From the NCBI RefSeq assembly GCF_004119495.1, contig NZ_NRQU01000043.1, positions 1 to 42,466 on the forward strand: DNA of 42,466 nucleotides, given 5' to 3'. Each line of letters starts with the position of its first letter. Positions within the stretch are counted from its first letter, which is position 1. The notes beneath the pieces are model-generated. The model had not been told where the DNA came from. It saw nothing but the letters and a program-made list of their open reading frames with translations, and did no database searches. The position numbers and the translations under genes are program-made. Of this stretch, positions 25,198-33,990 are shown piece after piece. The DNA comes from Flavobacterium sp. YO12. Lineage in GTDB: Bacteria; Bacteroidota; Bacteroidia; Flavobacteriales; Flavobacteriaceae.

Positions 25198-25764
25198 ATG
25201 AAACACTTAATTACACTAACCTTTTTCTTATTAACCTTTACCGCATTTGCACAAAAACCATGTGAATACAGTACTAATGTTACCGATTCTATTGGGACTT
25301 ATAAAATAACTAATGAATATTTAGTAAGCGAGAAAAACTTTGGAGGTACTTCCAGCTACATCTTCTTTTCGCTGGCACAAACGGATGGTCTTCCAACTTT
25401 GAACGTGCAGTTGATTCAAAAAAGTAAAGATTTTATGAAAGCCAACTGTTTTGATAAAAACTCAAAAATATTTTTGCAGTTAGAAAATGGTAAAATTGTT
25501 ACTTTACTACATATCAATCAAGAAAACTGCGGTACTTTACTTCGTGATGATAAAGGTTTTGACAACCGTGTAAATACAGGAATTTTTATGTTTATGAAGG
25601 ATAATTTTGAGGAATTGAAAAAATCCCCTGTTTCGATCATGAGAATTAAGTACTTGACTGATATAGATGATTATATTGTAAGAGGCGAGTTGATTTCTGA
25701 AATGAACGGCAAGACGTATCAACCCAATACTTACTTTATGCAAAACATAAGATGTGTTGAATAA
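25198..25764 (+). CDS. Small exported protein of unknown function
   Basis: 188 aa with a clear signal peptide (MKHLITLTFFLLTFTAFAQ). The mature protein has four cysteines (KPCEYS, ANCFDK, ENCGTL, IRCVE), which could form two disulfides in the periplasm, and a beta-rich pattern (YIFFSLAQTD, KIFLQLENGKIVTLLHI). I recognise no domain. It starts 1 nt after the methyltransferase stop, so it is the third gene of that operon. It ends 4 nt from the convergent dipeptidase gene. Confidence 0.75.
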   Translation: MKHLITLTFFLLTFTAFAQKPCEYSTNVTDSIGTYKITNEYLVSEKNFGGTSSYIFFSLAQTDGLPTLNVQLIQKSKDFMKANCFDKNSKIFLQLENGKIVTLLHINQENCGTLLRDDKGFDNRVNTGIFMFMKDNFEELKKSPVSIMRIKYLTDIDDYIVRGELISEMNGKTYQPNTYFMQNIRCVE

Positions 25765-25768
25765 TTAA

Positions 25769-26413
25769 TTATTCACACGTCCATTTTTGATTAGAAACAG
25801 GGTCTTTGAGCCCTGTTTTTAAATTATAATGCCACCATTCTGAATCGAATGGATTGAACCCATTCTGAATCATTATTTTTTTTAGAAATTTTCTATTTGA
25901 TTTTACTTTTCTAGGAAGTGTTGGAAAGCTGTGACTTGCCTCAAAACCAAAGTAATCAAAAGAAGTTCCCATTTCCAGTTCTTTTCCGTTAGAATCGACT
26001 AATGTAATATCTACAGCTCCTCCTCTATTATGTATAGATCCTTTTTTAGGATCTGCAACATATTCTGGTTTTGGAACAATCTCCCACATTTTTTTCTGAA
26101 TTGATAAAGGTCTGTAACAGTCGAAAAGCTTAATTCTATAGCCTTTCTCAATAAAATCTTTATTGGCGGCGATTAAAGCCTTAACTGTTTTATAGCGCAG
26201 TAAACATTCTGCACAATCGTATACTTTTGCTTTCAAAAAATTGTCTTCGGTCGCATATTTCATATCGTACACAAAATCTTTGCTATAGTCTTTTAAATTT
26301 ACAAAAGTTGTATCTGCAACTTCTTTAGGACTTGCATATGTTTCGTTTTGAGCATTTGCATTTATGATTGAAAAAAAAGCGATTACAAAAAGAGTTTTGG
26401 TTAATTGTACCAT
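25769..26413 (-). CDS. VanX-type D-Ala-D-Ala dipeptidase (M15D), exported
   Basis: A 214-aa protein with a signal peptide (MVQLTKTLFVIAFFSIINANAQ). Zinc-site motifs are SIHNRGGAVD (His128, Asp135) and EWWHY (catalytic Glu192, His195), preceded by the family segment KLFDCYRPLSIQKKMW with the substrate-binding Arg. It cleaves the D-Ala-D-Ala dipeptide; outside vancomycin clusters such enzymes recycle peptidoglycan D-Ala-D-Ala. No VanH or VanA homologue is nearby, so there is no reason to infer glycopeptide resistance. Two extra cysteines (DCAEC) occur near residue 67. Confidence 0.92.
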   Translation of the reverse strand: MVQLTKTLFVIAFFSIINANAQNETYASPKEVADTTFVNLKDYSKDFVYDMKYATEDNFLKAKVYDCAECLLRYKTVKALIAANKDFIEKGYRIKLFDCYRPLSIQKKMWEIVPKPEYVADPKKGSIHNRGGAVDITLVDSNGKELEMGTSFDYFGFEASHSFPTLPRKVKSNRKFLKKIMIQNGFNPFDSEWWHYNLKTGLKDPVSNQKWTCE

Positions 26414-26546
26414 GAATTTTAAATTTTGAAAAAATGAAATTACTCAAAAAAATGTCAATCTCCTATTTAATCGGTTTTCAAATGGATAATTTTGATTTTT
26501 CTTTTGGCTGATTAATTGAATGAATCGTCACAAAGTAAAATGTAAT

Positions 26547-26963
26547 TTACCCTTTATTATTTTTTACAAACTCTGTAATTTCTTTCAATGAATTGGGAAT
26601 TGAGGATGGATACGAAGGAAATGAATCGATCATAAAAATAATGGACTTAGATATGTTATCTACTTTATATGTTATCTTATAACAAAATGAACTTATTTTA
26701 TTGACAGATATAATATTCTCAAATAATATCATTTGAGTATTAGTTTCTAAAAACTTATCCCCTAAATAGACTATTTCTAGTTTTCTAAATCTTAATATCC
26801 ATGCAATAAAAAAAATTAAAGTTGGAAAAAATATAAATGCTAAATCTCTAAATGTAAAATCAAAAGTTAAAAAGCCCAAAAACATTACTAGTAAATTTAC
26901 AGAGAGAATTATTGGAATAATTTTTCTTCGAAAGTATGTCGTGTTACTAGATATTCTTTTCAT
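26547..26963 (-). CDS. Small membrane protein of unknown function
   Basis: 138 aa, with two adjacent N-terminal helices (about 15-33, IIPIILSVNLLVMFLGFLTF, and 38-57, RDLAFIFFPTLIFFIAWIL) and a C-terminal soluble beta-rich part (about 60-138, LEIVYLGDKFLETNTQMILFENIISVNKI) with the layout of small bacterial PH-like membrane proteins. No strong family match. It stands alone between vanX and the efflux operon terminator, in very AT-rich DNA. No clear promoter box was found. Confidence 0.6.
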   Translation of the reverse strand: MKRISSNTTYFRRKIIPIILSVNLLVMFLGFLTFDFTFRDLAFIFFPTLIFFIAWILRFRKLEIVYLGDKFLETNTQMILFENIISVNKISSFCYKITYKVDNISKSIIFMIDSFPSYPSSIPNSLKEITEFVKNNKG

Positions 26964-27067
26964 ACTATTTAATTTGACTTCTTAACTATTTAGTCAGATT
27001 CAATTCGTCTCGATAAATATAAATATTTTTCTTTAACTAAGTTTTTTTCGTACAAAAGATAAACAGC

Positions 27068-27105
27068 AAAAAAAATGCGCAAAAGTCTTAGACTTTTACG
27101 CATTT
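27068..27105 (-). terminator. Rho-independent terminator of the RND efflux operon
   Basis: A 15-bp stem with one mismatch joins aaatgcgcaaaagtc (27073-27087) to gacttttacgcattt (27091-27105) around tta. It is followed on the minus strand by a T8 tract. It lies 27 nt beyond the outer-membrane-factor stop codon. Confidence 0.9.
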
Positions 27106-27131
27106 TATTAGAAATAGTATGGAAGAAGTTT

Positions 27132-28643
27132 TTAATTTATTCCTCCTCCTAAAGCTTTGTACAACAATACTTGCGAGCTTACATTTTTAAATTGTATGTC
27201 TACAAAATCAAGTTCTGCCTGAAGCATGTCTTTTTGTGCGTTTATTATTTCCAGATAATTGGCATAACCGCTCAAATACAAATCATTTGACACATTTACT
27301 GCAATTTCGAGATGTTCAACTTGTTTTGATTTGTATTTTAAAACATCTTCAAACGCTTTTGTACGATACAATAACGCACTCAATTCATTGTAAGCAGTCG
27401 TGATTGAATTTTGATATTCTAAAAAGCTGATCTGCTGTCTGCGATTAGCAGTAAAAAACTCATGTTTAATTTGTCCCTTATTAAATATTGGCGCAGTAAT
27501 TCCGCCCAATAACTGCCAAGCAAATGATCCGCTGTCAAAGAATGTTGCAAAAGAGAATGAATTAAGACCAACATAACCTCCTAAGTTTACTGTTGGAAAA
27601 AAAGCAGCTCTCGCTGATTTGGCATCCGCTTTTGTTGCAAGTAATTCGAAATAAGCTTGTGACACATCTGGTCGGTTATGTATGATAGAATCAACACTCA
27701 TTCTTTGATTCAGCACTTCAAGATGTCCTGATAGAAAATCTTTACTTCTGGTTACTTTACCTCCGTATTCACCTAAAAGAGTCAGCAAAGCTTTTTCTGT
27801 TTGATCTATACTAAGGTTTAATTCTTCGGCTTCAGCCAAAATACTATTGTTTTGAGCATTAAATTGCTGCACTGCTAATTCTGTTGCTTTACCAACTGCT
27901 CGTTGTGCCGAAACAATATCAAGGGCACGCTGCTGCGTTTTTAAGTTTCGCTCATAAATTACTTTTTGCTTGTCGAGCGCAATAAGCTTAAAATAAAGCT
28001 CAGCAACATCGCTCAATAATCTTGTCTGCAACAATCTTACTCCTTCTTGCGATGCAAGAAATCTTTGTTGGGCAGCTTTTTTTCTATTGCTCAGTTTTCC
28101 CCATATATCAGCTTCCCAAGATACTTTTCCTCCTAAAAACAAATTAGGAGTTACGTCTGTATTAATTCTTTGTTTTTCTGATATGTTCTGCGAGAAATTA
28201 GTATCAAAATTTCCTACGCCATCCATAGTATATTTACCGTAATGTGTTCCTGAAACATCTGCACCAATATCAAATGATGGCAGTAAAGCTAATTTTGCCA
28301 CTTTTAGATGTGAATTTGCAATGAGAATTCTTTGCTGCATTGCTAAATAATCAGGATTTTGAGCGACTGCTATGTCTAACAATTTTTCCAGCTCTGGATC
28401 TTTAAAATACGATTCTGTTTTTAGCGGTGTAAATGTCTGTTGGCTGTCTGTTGTTTTTGGATTTGAGGCAAAATTTTCAGGCAGTGTTTTTACCTTCTGC
28501 TGCTCTGCCTCTTTCGGGGCAGAACAGGCAGAAAGTAACATTAAAAACACAACTACAAGTACATATTTTGATTTATTCGTAATGAGATATATTGACTCTG
28601 TATGTTTAAGAAATTTTCTAAAATTATTTTTCATTGTTTTCAT
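27132..28643 (-). CDS. RND efflux outer-membrane factor (TolC/OprM family lipoprotein)
   Basis: 503 aa. The N-terminus is long and basic for a lipoprotein signal (about 26 residues before the hydrophobic core), then VLVVVFLMLLSAC with Cys40. Two outer-membrane efflux repeats follow (about 75-290 and 300-495) with KKAAQQRFLASQEGVRLLQTRLLSDVAELYFKL and the second-repeat motif NRPDVSQAYFELLATKADAKSARAAFFPTVNLGG. It forms a trimeric outer-membrane channel for the upstream permease. Its ATG directly follows the permease stop codon, so translation is coupled. ATG 28634 (third codon on) is an equally possible start. Confidence 0.93.
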   Translation of the reverse strand: MKTMKNNFRKFLKHTESIYLITNKSKYVLVVVFLMLLSACSAPKEAEQQKVKTLPENFASNPKTTDSQQTFTPLKTESYFKDPELEKLLDIAVAQNPDYLAMQQRILIANSHLKVAKLALLPSFDIGADVSGTHYGKYTMDGVGNFDTNFSQNISEKQRINTDVTPNLFLGGKVSWEADIWGKLSNRKKAAQQRFLASQEGVRLLQTRLLSDVAELYFKLIALDKQKVIYERNLKTQQRALDIVSAQRAVGKATELAVQQFNAQNNSILAEAEELNLSIDQTEKALLTLLGEYGGKVTRSKDFLSGHLEVLNQRMSVDSIIHNRPDVSQAYFELLATKADAKSARAAFFPTVNLGGYVGLNSFSFATFFDSGSFAWQLLGGITAPIFNKGQIKHEFFTANRRQQISFLEYQNSITTAYNELSALLYRTKAFEDVLKYKSKQVEHLEIAVNVSNDLYLSGYANYLEIINAQKDMLQAELDFVDIQFKNVSSQVLLYKALGGGIN

Positions 28644-31600
28644 TTATTTATTCCAAGCTTTTTCAATTTTTGCAAACAGGATGTAAAGCCCCGGAATTAT
28701 TACCAGTCCAAAAACAGTTCCTATTAACATTCCTCCTGCAGCTGCAGTACCAATAGATCGGTTTCCAATTGCACCAGCTCCAGAGGCAATACACAATGGT
28801 ATAAGTCCAGAAATAAAAGCAAATGAGGTCATCAAAATAGGTCTGAAACGTAATCTTGCACCTTCAATTGCAGCTTCGGTAATTCCTTGCCCCAGCTTGT
28901 TCTGGGCAATCGCAAACTCTACAATCAAAATGGCATTCTTGGCGAGGAGTCCTATAAGCATGACTAAAGCGACCTGAGCATAAATATTATTGTCTAAGCC
29001 CACTGCCAGCAATGCGAGATAGGAACCAAAAACTCCTACAGGTAAACTTAAAAGCACTGGAAACGGAAGCAGTAAACTCTCGTATTGTGCAGCAAGTAAT
29101 AAGTAAACGAAAAGAATACATAAGGCAAAAATGTAAATGGTTTGGTTTCCTGATAGAATTTCTTCACGTGTCATTCCTGACCATTCGAGCTCAAACCTGC
29201 TTGGCAGTTTTTCGGCAGCGATTTTTTCTACGGCTGCAATGGCTTCTCCAGAACTGTATCCATCGGCTGGTTCACCATTGATCATGGCAGACATATACAT
29301 ATTATAACGGGTTAAAACCTCTGGGCCGTAAACTCGTTCTAGTTTTATAAATGTTGAAAATGGCACCATTTCGCCTGCATCATTTTTAAGATACATGTCT
29401 AGAATACTTTCTGGATTTTTTCTAAACTGCGGACTTGCTTGTACCATTACTTTATACATTTGAGAAAAACGAATAAAGTTTGTGGCATAAAACGATCCGA
29501 GCATGGTTTGCAAGGTAGACATGGCATTGTCTACAGAGATTCCTTTTTTGGCTGCAAGATCATAATCAATATGTATTAAATACTGCGGGAATGTAGCATC
29601 AAAACTTGTAAATGAATTTTGTATTTCTGGCGAAGCATTTAATTCTTTAATAAAGTTTTTAGTAACTGCATCCGTATTATTGATAGTTCCGCCTGATTTG
29701 TCCAGTAAACGTAATTCAAAACCGCTGGTGTTACCAAAACCGGGAACTGTAGGCGGTGCAAAAACTTCAATTTGTGCATCTGCGATACCTTTTGTTTTCT
29801 GCGTAAGCATGGTAATAAATTCATTTACAGAAATGTTTCTATCTTTCCAATCTTTCAGATTTATCATTCCCATACCGTATGAAGCTCCTGCAATTTCAGT
29901 AACGATGCTGTAACCGGCAAGAGTTGTTACGTTGTCAACTCCATCAATTTGTTTGGCGATGCGAGTTACTTCATCAAGTACTTTTTCGGTACGTTCTACC
30001 GTAGCTCCTTGTGGTGTAGTTACGTTTACATACACCATTCCCTGATCTTCAGAAGGTATAAATCCTGAAGGTAAGAACTTCGAAGTTCCCCAAGTAAGGA
30101 AACAGAACAAAACTAAAAGTCCAATAGTCATCGAACTTCTATCTGCAAATTTTGACAATACTCTGATGTATTTCGAAGTAATGTTGTCGAACCACGCATT
30201 AAAACGAACAAAGAAACGATCTAATAATGATGTTTTCTTTTTATCTGGATCATGCGGTTTAAGCATTATGGCACACAAAGCTGGTGTTAATGTAAGGGCG
30301 TTAATTCCTGAAATTACAATACTAATTGCCATAGTAAGCGAAAACTGTCTATAGAAAACTCCAACAGGACCGCTCAAGAATGCAACTGGTATAAACACGG
30401 CTGCCATAACAATTGTAATCGCAATAACAGCTCCTGTAATTTCTTTCATCGCACTAATTGTTGCGGGCAGAGGCGCCATATGTTCTTCGGAAATTTTAAC
30501 ATGGACGGCTTCTACAACTACAATAGCATTATCGACAACGATTCCTATGGAAAGTACTAGGGCAAAAAGGGTAAGCAGGTTTATAGAGAATCCCATCATC
30601 GACATAAAAGCAAATGAACCAATTAAGGCTACTGGCACTGCCAATACTGGTATTAACGTAGAACGCCAGTCTTGCAGGAATATAAAAACAACAAAAGCTA
30701 CTAGAATAAAGGCTTCTATTAATGTTTTTAAAACTTCATCGATTGAGGCATCAAGGAAACGAGATACATCATAAGCAATATTATAATCCATTCCAGGAGG
30801 GAAAGACGATATTTTCAGCTCTGCCATTTTTTCTTTTACGCTGGCAATTACTTCAGAGGCATTAGAACCTGGTCTTTGTTTCAACATGATGGAAGCCGAA
30901 GGTTTTCCGTCAGTTTTAGAAACCATTCCGTAACTCATTGCTCCAAATTCGATATTAGAAATATCTTTTAATCGTAAGATTGTACCATCAGAATTGGCAC
31001 GAAGCGGCACTTCTTCATACTGTTTAGGTTCAAAGAATTTTCCTCCGTATTTAATTACATATTGAAGCTGATTGTCAAGCTGTCCAGATCCTTCTCCAAC
31101 TTTACCGGGAGCTGCAGAAATATTTTGTTTTTGCAGTGAAGTTATCACTTCGTTTGCCGAAATATTATAGGAAAGCATTTTTTGTGGATCCAGCCATACA
31201 CGCATCGAGTATTCTTTCTGTCCCATAATCTCGGCACGACCTACTCCATCAATACGTTTTAATTCCTGAAGAATATTAATATCCGTAAAGTTGAAGATAA
31301 ACTGTTCGTCCTGAGTTTTATCTGTACTTGTAATATTTAAGTACATCAACATACTATTTACCTCCTTTTCGGTGGTAACTCCGGCTCGTATTACTTCTTC
31401 TGGAAGTTCGTCAAGAATAGTTGTTACCCTGTTCTGAACGTTTACAGCAGCAAGATCAGGATCTGTTCCTACTTCAAAGAAAACCTGAATTAGGGTTAAA
31501 CCATCATTTGAGGTAACGGTCGACATATAAGTCATTCCCGGTACACCATTTATGGCACGTTCTAAAGGTAGTGCCACGGCATTGGCCGATACTTCGGCAT

Positions 31601-31757
31601 TGGCACCTGTATATTTTGCCGTTACGGTTACAGACGGCGGTACAATATCTGGAAACTGCGTTATGGGTAATTGAAACAAAGCCAATAACCCCAAAAGTAC
31701 TATCATCACAGATATGATAAGTGATAATATTTTTCTTTTGATAAACAACTCTATCAT
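28644..31757 (-). CDS. RND multidrug efflux permease (HAE1/AcrB family)
   Basis: 1037 aa, with the full twelve-helix RND layout and two large periplasmic loops. It opens IELFIKRKILSLIISVMIVLLGLLALFQLPI and has VPPSVTVTAKYTGANAEVSA, typical of drug-type pumps. In TM4 the proton-relay motif reads GIVVDNAIVVVE: Asp409 matches AcrB Asp407, but the AcrB Asp408 position is Asn410. The TM10 Lys is kept in LLAKNAILIVEFA. Uses the proton gradient to expel hydrophobic compounds; the substrate range cannot be read from sequence. Lies 33 nt after the adaptor gene in a three-gene operon. Confidence 0.96.
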   Translation of the reverse strand: MIELFIKRKILSLIISVMIVLLGLLALFQLPITQFPDIVPPSVTVTAKYTGANAEVSANAVALPLERAINGVPGMTYMSTVTSNDGLTLIQVFFEVGTDPDLAAVNVQNRVTTILDELPEEVIRAGVTTEKEVNSMLMYLNITSTDKTQDEQFIFNFTDINILQELKRIDGVGRAEIMGQKEYSMRVWLDPQKMLSYNISANEVITSLQKQNISAAPGKVGEGSGQLDNQLQYVIKYGGKFFEPKQYEEVPLRANSDGTILRLKDISNIEFGAMSYGMVSKTDGKPSASIMLKQRPGSNASEVIASVKEKMAELKISSFPPGMDYNIAYDVSRFLDASIDEVLKTLIEAFILVAFVVFIFLQDWRSTLIPVLAVPVALIGSFAFMSMMGFSINLLTLFALVLSIGIVVDNAIVVVEAVHVKISEEHMAPLPATISAMKEITGAVIAITIVMAAVFIPVAFLSGPVGVFYRQFSLTMAISIVISGINALTLTPALCAIMLKPHDPDKKKTSLLDRFFVRFNAWFDNITSKYIRVLSKFADRSSMTIGLLVLFCFLTWGTSKFLPSGFIPSEDQGMVYVNVTTPQGATVERTEKVLDEVTRIAKQIDGVDNVTTLAGYSIVTEIAGASYGMGMINLKDWKDRNISVNEFITMLTQKTKGIADAQIEVFAPPTVPGFGNTSGFELRLLDKSGGTINNTDAVTKNFIKELNASPEIQNSFTSFDATFPQYLIHIDYDLAAKKGISVDNAMSTLQTMLGSFYATNFIRFSQMYKVMVQASPQFRKNPESILDMYLKNDAGEMVPFSTFIKLERVYGPEVLTRYNMYMSAMINGEPADGYSSGEAIAAVEKIAAEKLPSRFELEWSGMTREEILSGNQTIYIFALCILFVYLLLAAQYESLLLPFPVLLSLPVGVFGSYLALLAVGLDNNIYAQVALVMLIGLLAKNAILIVEFAIAQNKLGQGITEAAIEGARLRFRPILMTSFAFISGLIPLCIASGAGAIGNRSIGTAAAGGMLIGTVFGLVIIPGLYILFAKIEKAWNK

Positions 31758-31790
31758 TTTATATTTTTTTAGTAATAATTATCTAATGGC

Positions 31791-32897
31791 TTATAAGCTT
31801 ACACTTTGTGCGTCTCTAATGTTAATCTTATCTCCATCTCGAAGTGATTGAGTTCCTTCATGTACAATAAGATCGTTCTTTTTTAATCCTTTTTTCAAAA
31901 TGTAAACATCATCAAGAGTGCTTCCGATAACAATATTGGTCATTTTTACAATTCCTCCTTTATCAACTACAAACACGAATTGCTTGTCTTGGATAGAGAA
32001 AACTGCTTTTTGCGGAATTAAAACAACATTTGTTCTTGGCTCTGAAATAATCAATTTTCCAGATGTTCCGTGTTTGATAAAACCTTGCGGATTATGAAAT
32101 TTGGCTTTGTATTGAATAGAACCTGTTTGTCTGTCAATTTCTCCATCGGCTGTTTTTAATTCTCCAGTTTGACCGTAAACCATACCGTTTGGCAATACTA
32201 ATTTGATATCGCCTTTGGTATTAAGGCTTTTATCTGCCATCATTTGAAAGTAAATATTTTCGGGTATCGAGAAATAAGCATATACATCGTCTAGTTGCGA
32301 AACTGTTGTCAACAAAGAGCCGTTTTCTACTAAACTTCCTTCTTTAAATGGTATACGATCTACAGTTCCGTCAAAAGGTGCTGTTATGGTTGTAAAACTA
32401 ATTTGTTGTTTTATCGCTTTTCTTTCTGCCGAAGCATGAGCAACTTTAGCATTTGCTGCATCGTGCTTTGCTTTTGACAATTCTAATTCTTTGTCAGCAA
32501 TTACTTTTTTATTAAAAAGAGTTTGAGCTTGCTCCAGTTCAACTGTTGCAATTCGAAGGTCTGCCAATGTGCTTTTGTAAACAGCTTCGGCTTTTAAAAG
32601 TTGTATTTGAAGTTCTACGTCACTGATCTTAAAAAGAATTTGTCCTTTTTTTACTCTTTGTCCTTCGCTTACATATACTTTATCTAGTAATCCAGGTATA
32701 CGAACATGAATTTCGACATTATTTTTAGCATGTACATCAGCAACAAATCGATTTGAAACGATGGTATCTTTTACAGTTACCTTATATACAGGCAGTGTTT
32801 TTATATTTGCGGATTTTTTTTCGGCTTTATCTCCGCAAGAAGCTAGAAATAAAACAGAGAATGCGTACAAAAGGAATTGTTTTTTACTAATGCTCAT
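31791..32897 (-). CDS. RND efflux periplasmic adaptor (membrane fusion protein)
   Basis: A 368-aa lipoprotein (LFLASC, Cys21). It contains the split lipoyl domain (VHVRIPGLLDKVYVSEGQRVKKGQILF at about 60 and ITAPFDGTVDRIPFKEGSLV at about 165), an alpha-hairpin between them (about 90-155), a beta-barrel domain and a membrane-proximal domain. It bridges permease and outer-membrane factor. First gene of the operon. A perfect dyad lies 34-57 nt before its ATG and overlaps the likely promoter, so expression is probably controlled there. No regulator gene is adjacent. Confidence 0.95.
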   Translation of the reverse strand: MSISKKQFLLYAFSVLFLASCGDKAEKKSANIKTLPVYKVTVKDTIVSNRFVADVHAKNNVEIHVRIPGLLDKVYVSEGQRVKKGQILFKISDVELQIQLLKAEAVYKSTLADLRIATVELEQAQTLFNKKVIADKELELSKAKHDAANAKVAHASAERKAIKQQISFTTITAPFDGTVDRIPFKEGSLVENGSLLTTVSQLDDVYAYFSIPENIYFQMMADKSLNTKGDIKLVLPNGMVYGQTGELKTADGEIDRQTGSIQYKAKFHNPQGFIKHGTSGKLIISEPRTNVVLIPQKAVFSIQDKQFVFVVDKGGIVKMTNIVIGSTLDDVYILKKGLKKNDLIVHEGTQSLRDGDKINIRDAQSVSL

Positions 32898-32930
32898 AAT
32901 TGTTTTTTAAAAATTACATAAATATACTGG

Positions 32931-32954
32931 CTCCCTATATTGATTTATAGGGAG
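32931..32954. promoter_or_regulatory. Perfect 9-bp dyad upstream of the efflux operon (operator candidate)
   Basis: CTCCCTATA (32931-32939), six bases, TATAGGGAG (32946-32954): a perfect inverted repeat. On the minus strand it is followed by a TATATTTA box (one mismatch to TAnnTTTG) before the adaptor ATG, so a bound protein would sit over the -33 region. Its shape resembles MerR-type operators, though their centre is usually 5 or 7 nt. A hairpin role in the leader is the alternative. Confidence 0.5.
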
Positions 32955-33126
32955 TGGTAAATGGGTTAAATACTGAAAATAGAGAGTTTATCGTATACTG
33001 CTTATTGTTTTGAGCAGTACCGTTTTAGGGCATATTTTTATAGCGCAAATACCTTTATAAAACAAATACAAGGCAGTATTGCAGAAAGTTGTTTCTGTAT
33101 ATAAAAATAAAAGGGAATTGGGAAAT

Positions 33127-33489
33127 CTAGAAAAGCTGGTACAAGTGAAGATGTGTATGACGCTGAATTTGATATATGTTTGCTATACCATAAATTAAGC
33201 TGTCTTCAAAGACCTTAAAATGTACTAATTTGGTAAAATATAAACTCTTTAAAATACTGCTGTCTGAAGAGACTGCACGAGATTTCATCTTCTTTTTGAC
33301 TATAAAATGTATATCCAGATCTTTGGATATAATTAGTGCTGAAGGTAAAACCTCTGGTATTTCTGATGTTGAAAGGAAATCCTGACCATGACAAACTGAA
33401 AATTCAGAAGGGTGCTTAAAGTACTCTGCACTGCTTGTAAAAGTGAGCAGAAAGAGTAAAATAATACTTATGAACTTAATTTGTTTCAT
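33127..33489 (-). CDS. Small exported protein with His-rich C-terminal tail
   Basis: 120 aa: signal peptide MKQIKFISIILLFLLTFTSSAEYF, a mature part with one Cys (SVCHGQDF), a Lys-rich centre (FIVKKKMKSRAV), and an end HTHLHLYQLF with three His in alternation. I recognise no domain. Its promoter (33554-33581) is one of the best in the window, so it is likely a real expressed gene. It lies 229 nt upstream of the efflux adaptor on the same strand. A metal- or pump-related role is only a guess from position and the His tail. Confidence 0.6.
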   Translation of the reverse strand: MKQIKFISIILLFLLTFTSSAEYFKHPSEFSVCHGQDFLSTSEIPEVLPSALIISKDLDIHFIVKKKMKSRAVSSDSSILKSLYFTKLVHFKVFEDSLIYGIANIYQIQRHTHLHLYQLF

Positions 33490-33553
33490 GAACGCAAAGC
33501 GAAGGATTACATATTTGTTGTTTGAAAAGAGTATACTTTTCTTGATGGTGGGC

Positions 33554-33581
33554 CAAATATAGTAATTTGAAAAGTAACCAA
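33554..33581 (-). promoter_or_regulatory. Probable promoter of the small His-tail protein
   Basis: On the minus strand TTG (33579-33581), 17 nt, then TATATTTG (33554-33561): exact -33/-7 Bacteroidota elements. The -7 box ends 64 nt before the ATG. Confidence 0.65.
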
Positions 33582-33777
33582 TTCTTAAATTTTTCCAAAA
33601 AAAGCAAAATACCTAAGTCAAACACGGTTTTTTAATGAATAAGCCTCTAATTGTATATTGTATTTACAAATCGTTAACTTTTCATTTACATTTTTAACTA
33701 CACACTTATTGAAAAAGATGGAATTAGACCTTTTGATGTAATCGTTTTTTTTACAGACTCTAAAAATTAGTCTTAAA
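33582..33777. other. Gene-free AT-rich spacer
   Basis: No ORF, hairpin or promoter box of note between the small-protein promoter and the palindromic element, apart from poly-T and poly-A runs. Confidence 0.4.
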
Positions 33778-33937
33778 AATGCTCCAGAGGAGCAAAATAT
33801 TTATAGCCAGAGTTTTTGAAAAAGATTTAAAGCTCCGGCGGAGCGAAATATTTAGGGCCTATAAAATGCCGCCCCGCTGGGGCTTTATAAAAAGTAGAGT
33901 AAATTAAACTATAACTGTTTTGCTCCTCTGGAGCATT
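33778..33937. repeat. 160-bp symmetric palindromic element (four GC-rich hairpin units)
   Basis: Its ends are perfect 20-bp inverted repeats: aatgctccagaggagcaaaa (33778-33797) and its complement (33918-33937). It contains four 13-nt units of the form 5-bp stem, 3-nt loop, 5-bp stem: gctcc-aga-ggagc (33781), gctcc-ggc-ggagc (33832), gcccc-gct-ggggc (33871) and gctcc-tct-ggagc (33922). Spacing is symmetric: 51, 39 and 51 nt. Units 1 and 2 also form a 23-nt direct repeat (20 of 23 identical) ending AAATATTTA. No ORF inside. The structure resembles REP/BIME-type elements that RAYT transposases move; no transposase is in the window. It lies 53 bp beyond the 3' end of the desaturase gene. Confidence 0.8.
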
Positions 33938-33990
33938 ACAGCCACAATAAAATTCAATGTAATGGGCTAGAAATTAACTAAGACAAATCT

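Noticed and set aside
25769..26413. Vancomycin resistance determinant
   Set aside because: The protein is VanX-type, but no ligase (VanA/B), dehydrogenase (VanH) or VanRS pair is nearby. A wall-recycling role is more likely.
32996..33019. tactgct/agcagta hairpin as a terminator for the small His-tail gene
   Set aside because: A 7-bp stem with a 10-nt loop and no T tract on the minus strand; too weak to call.
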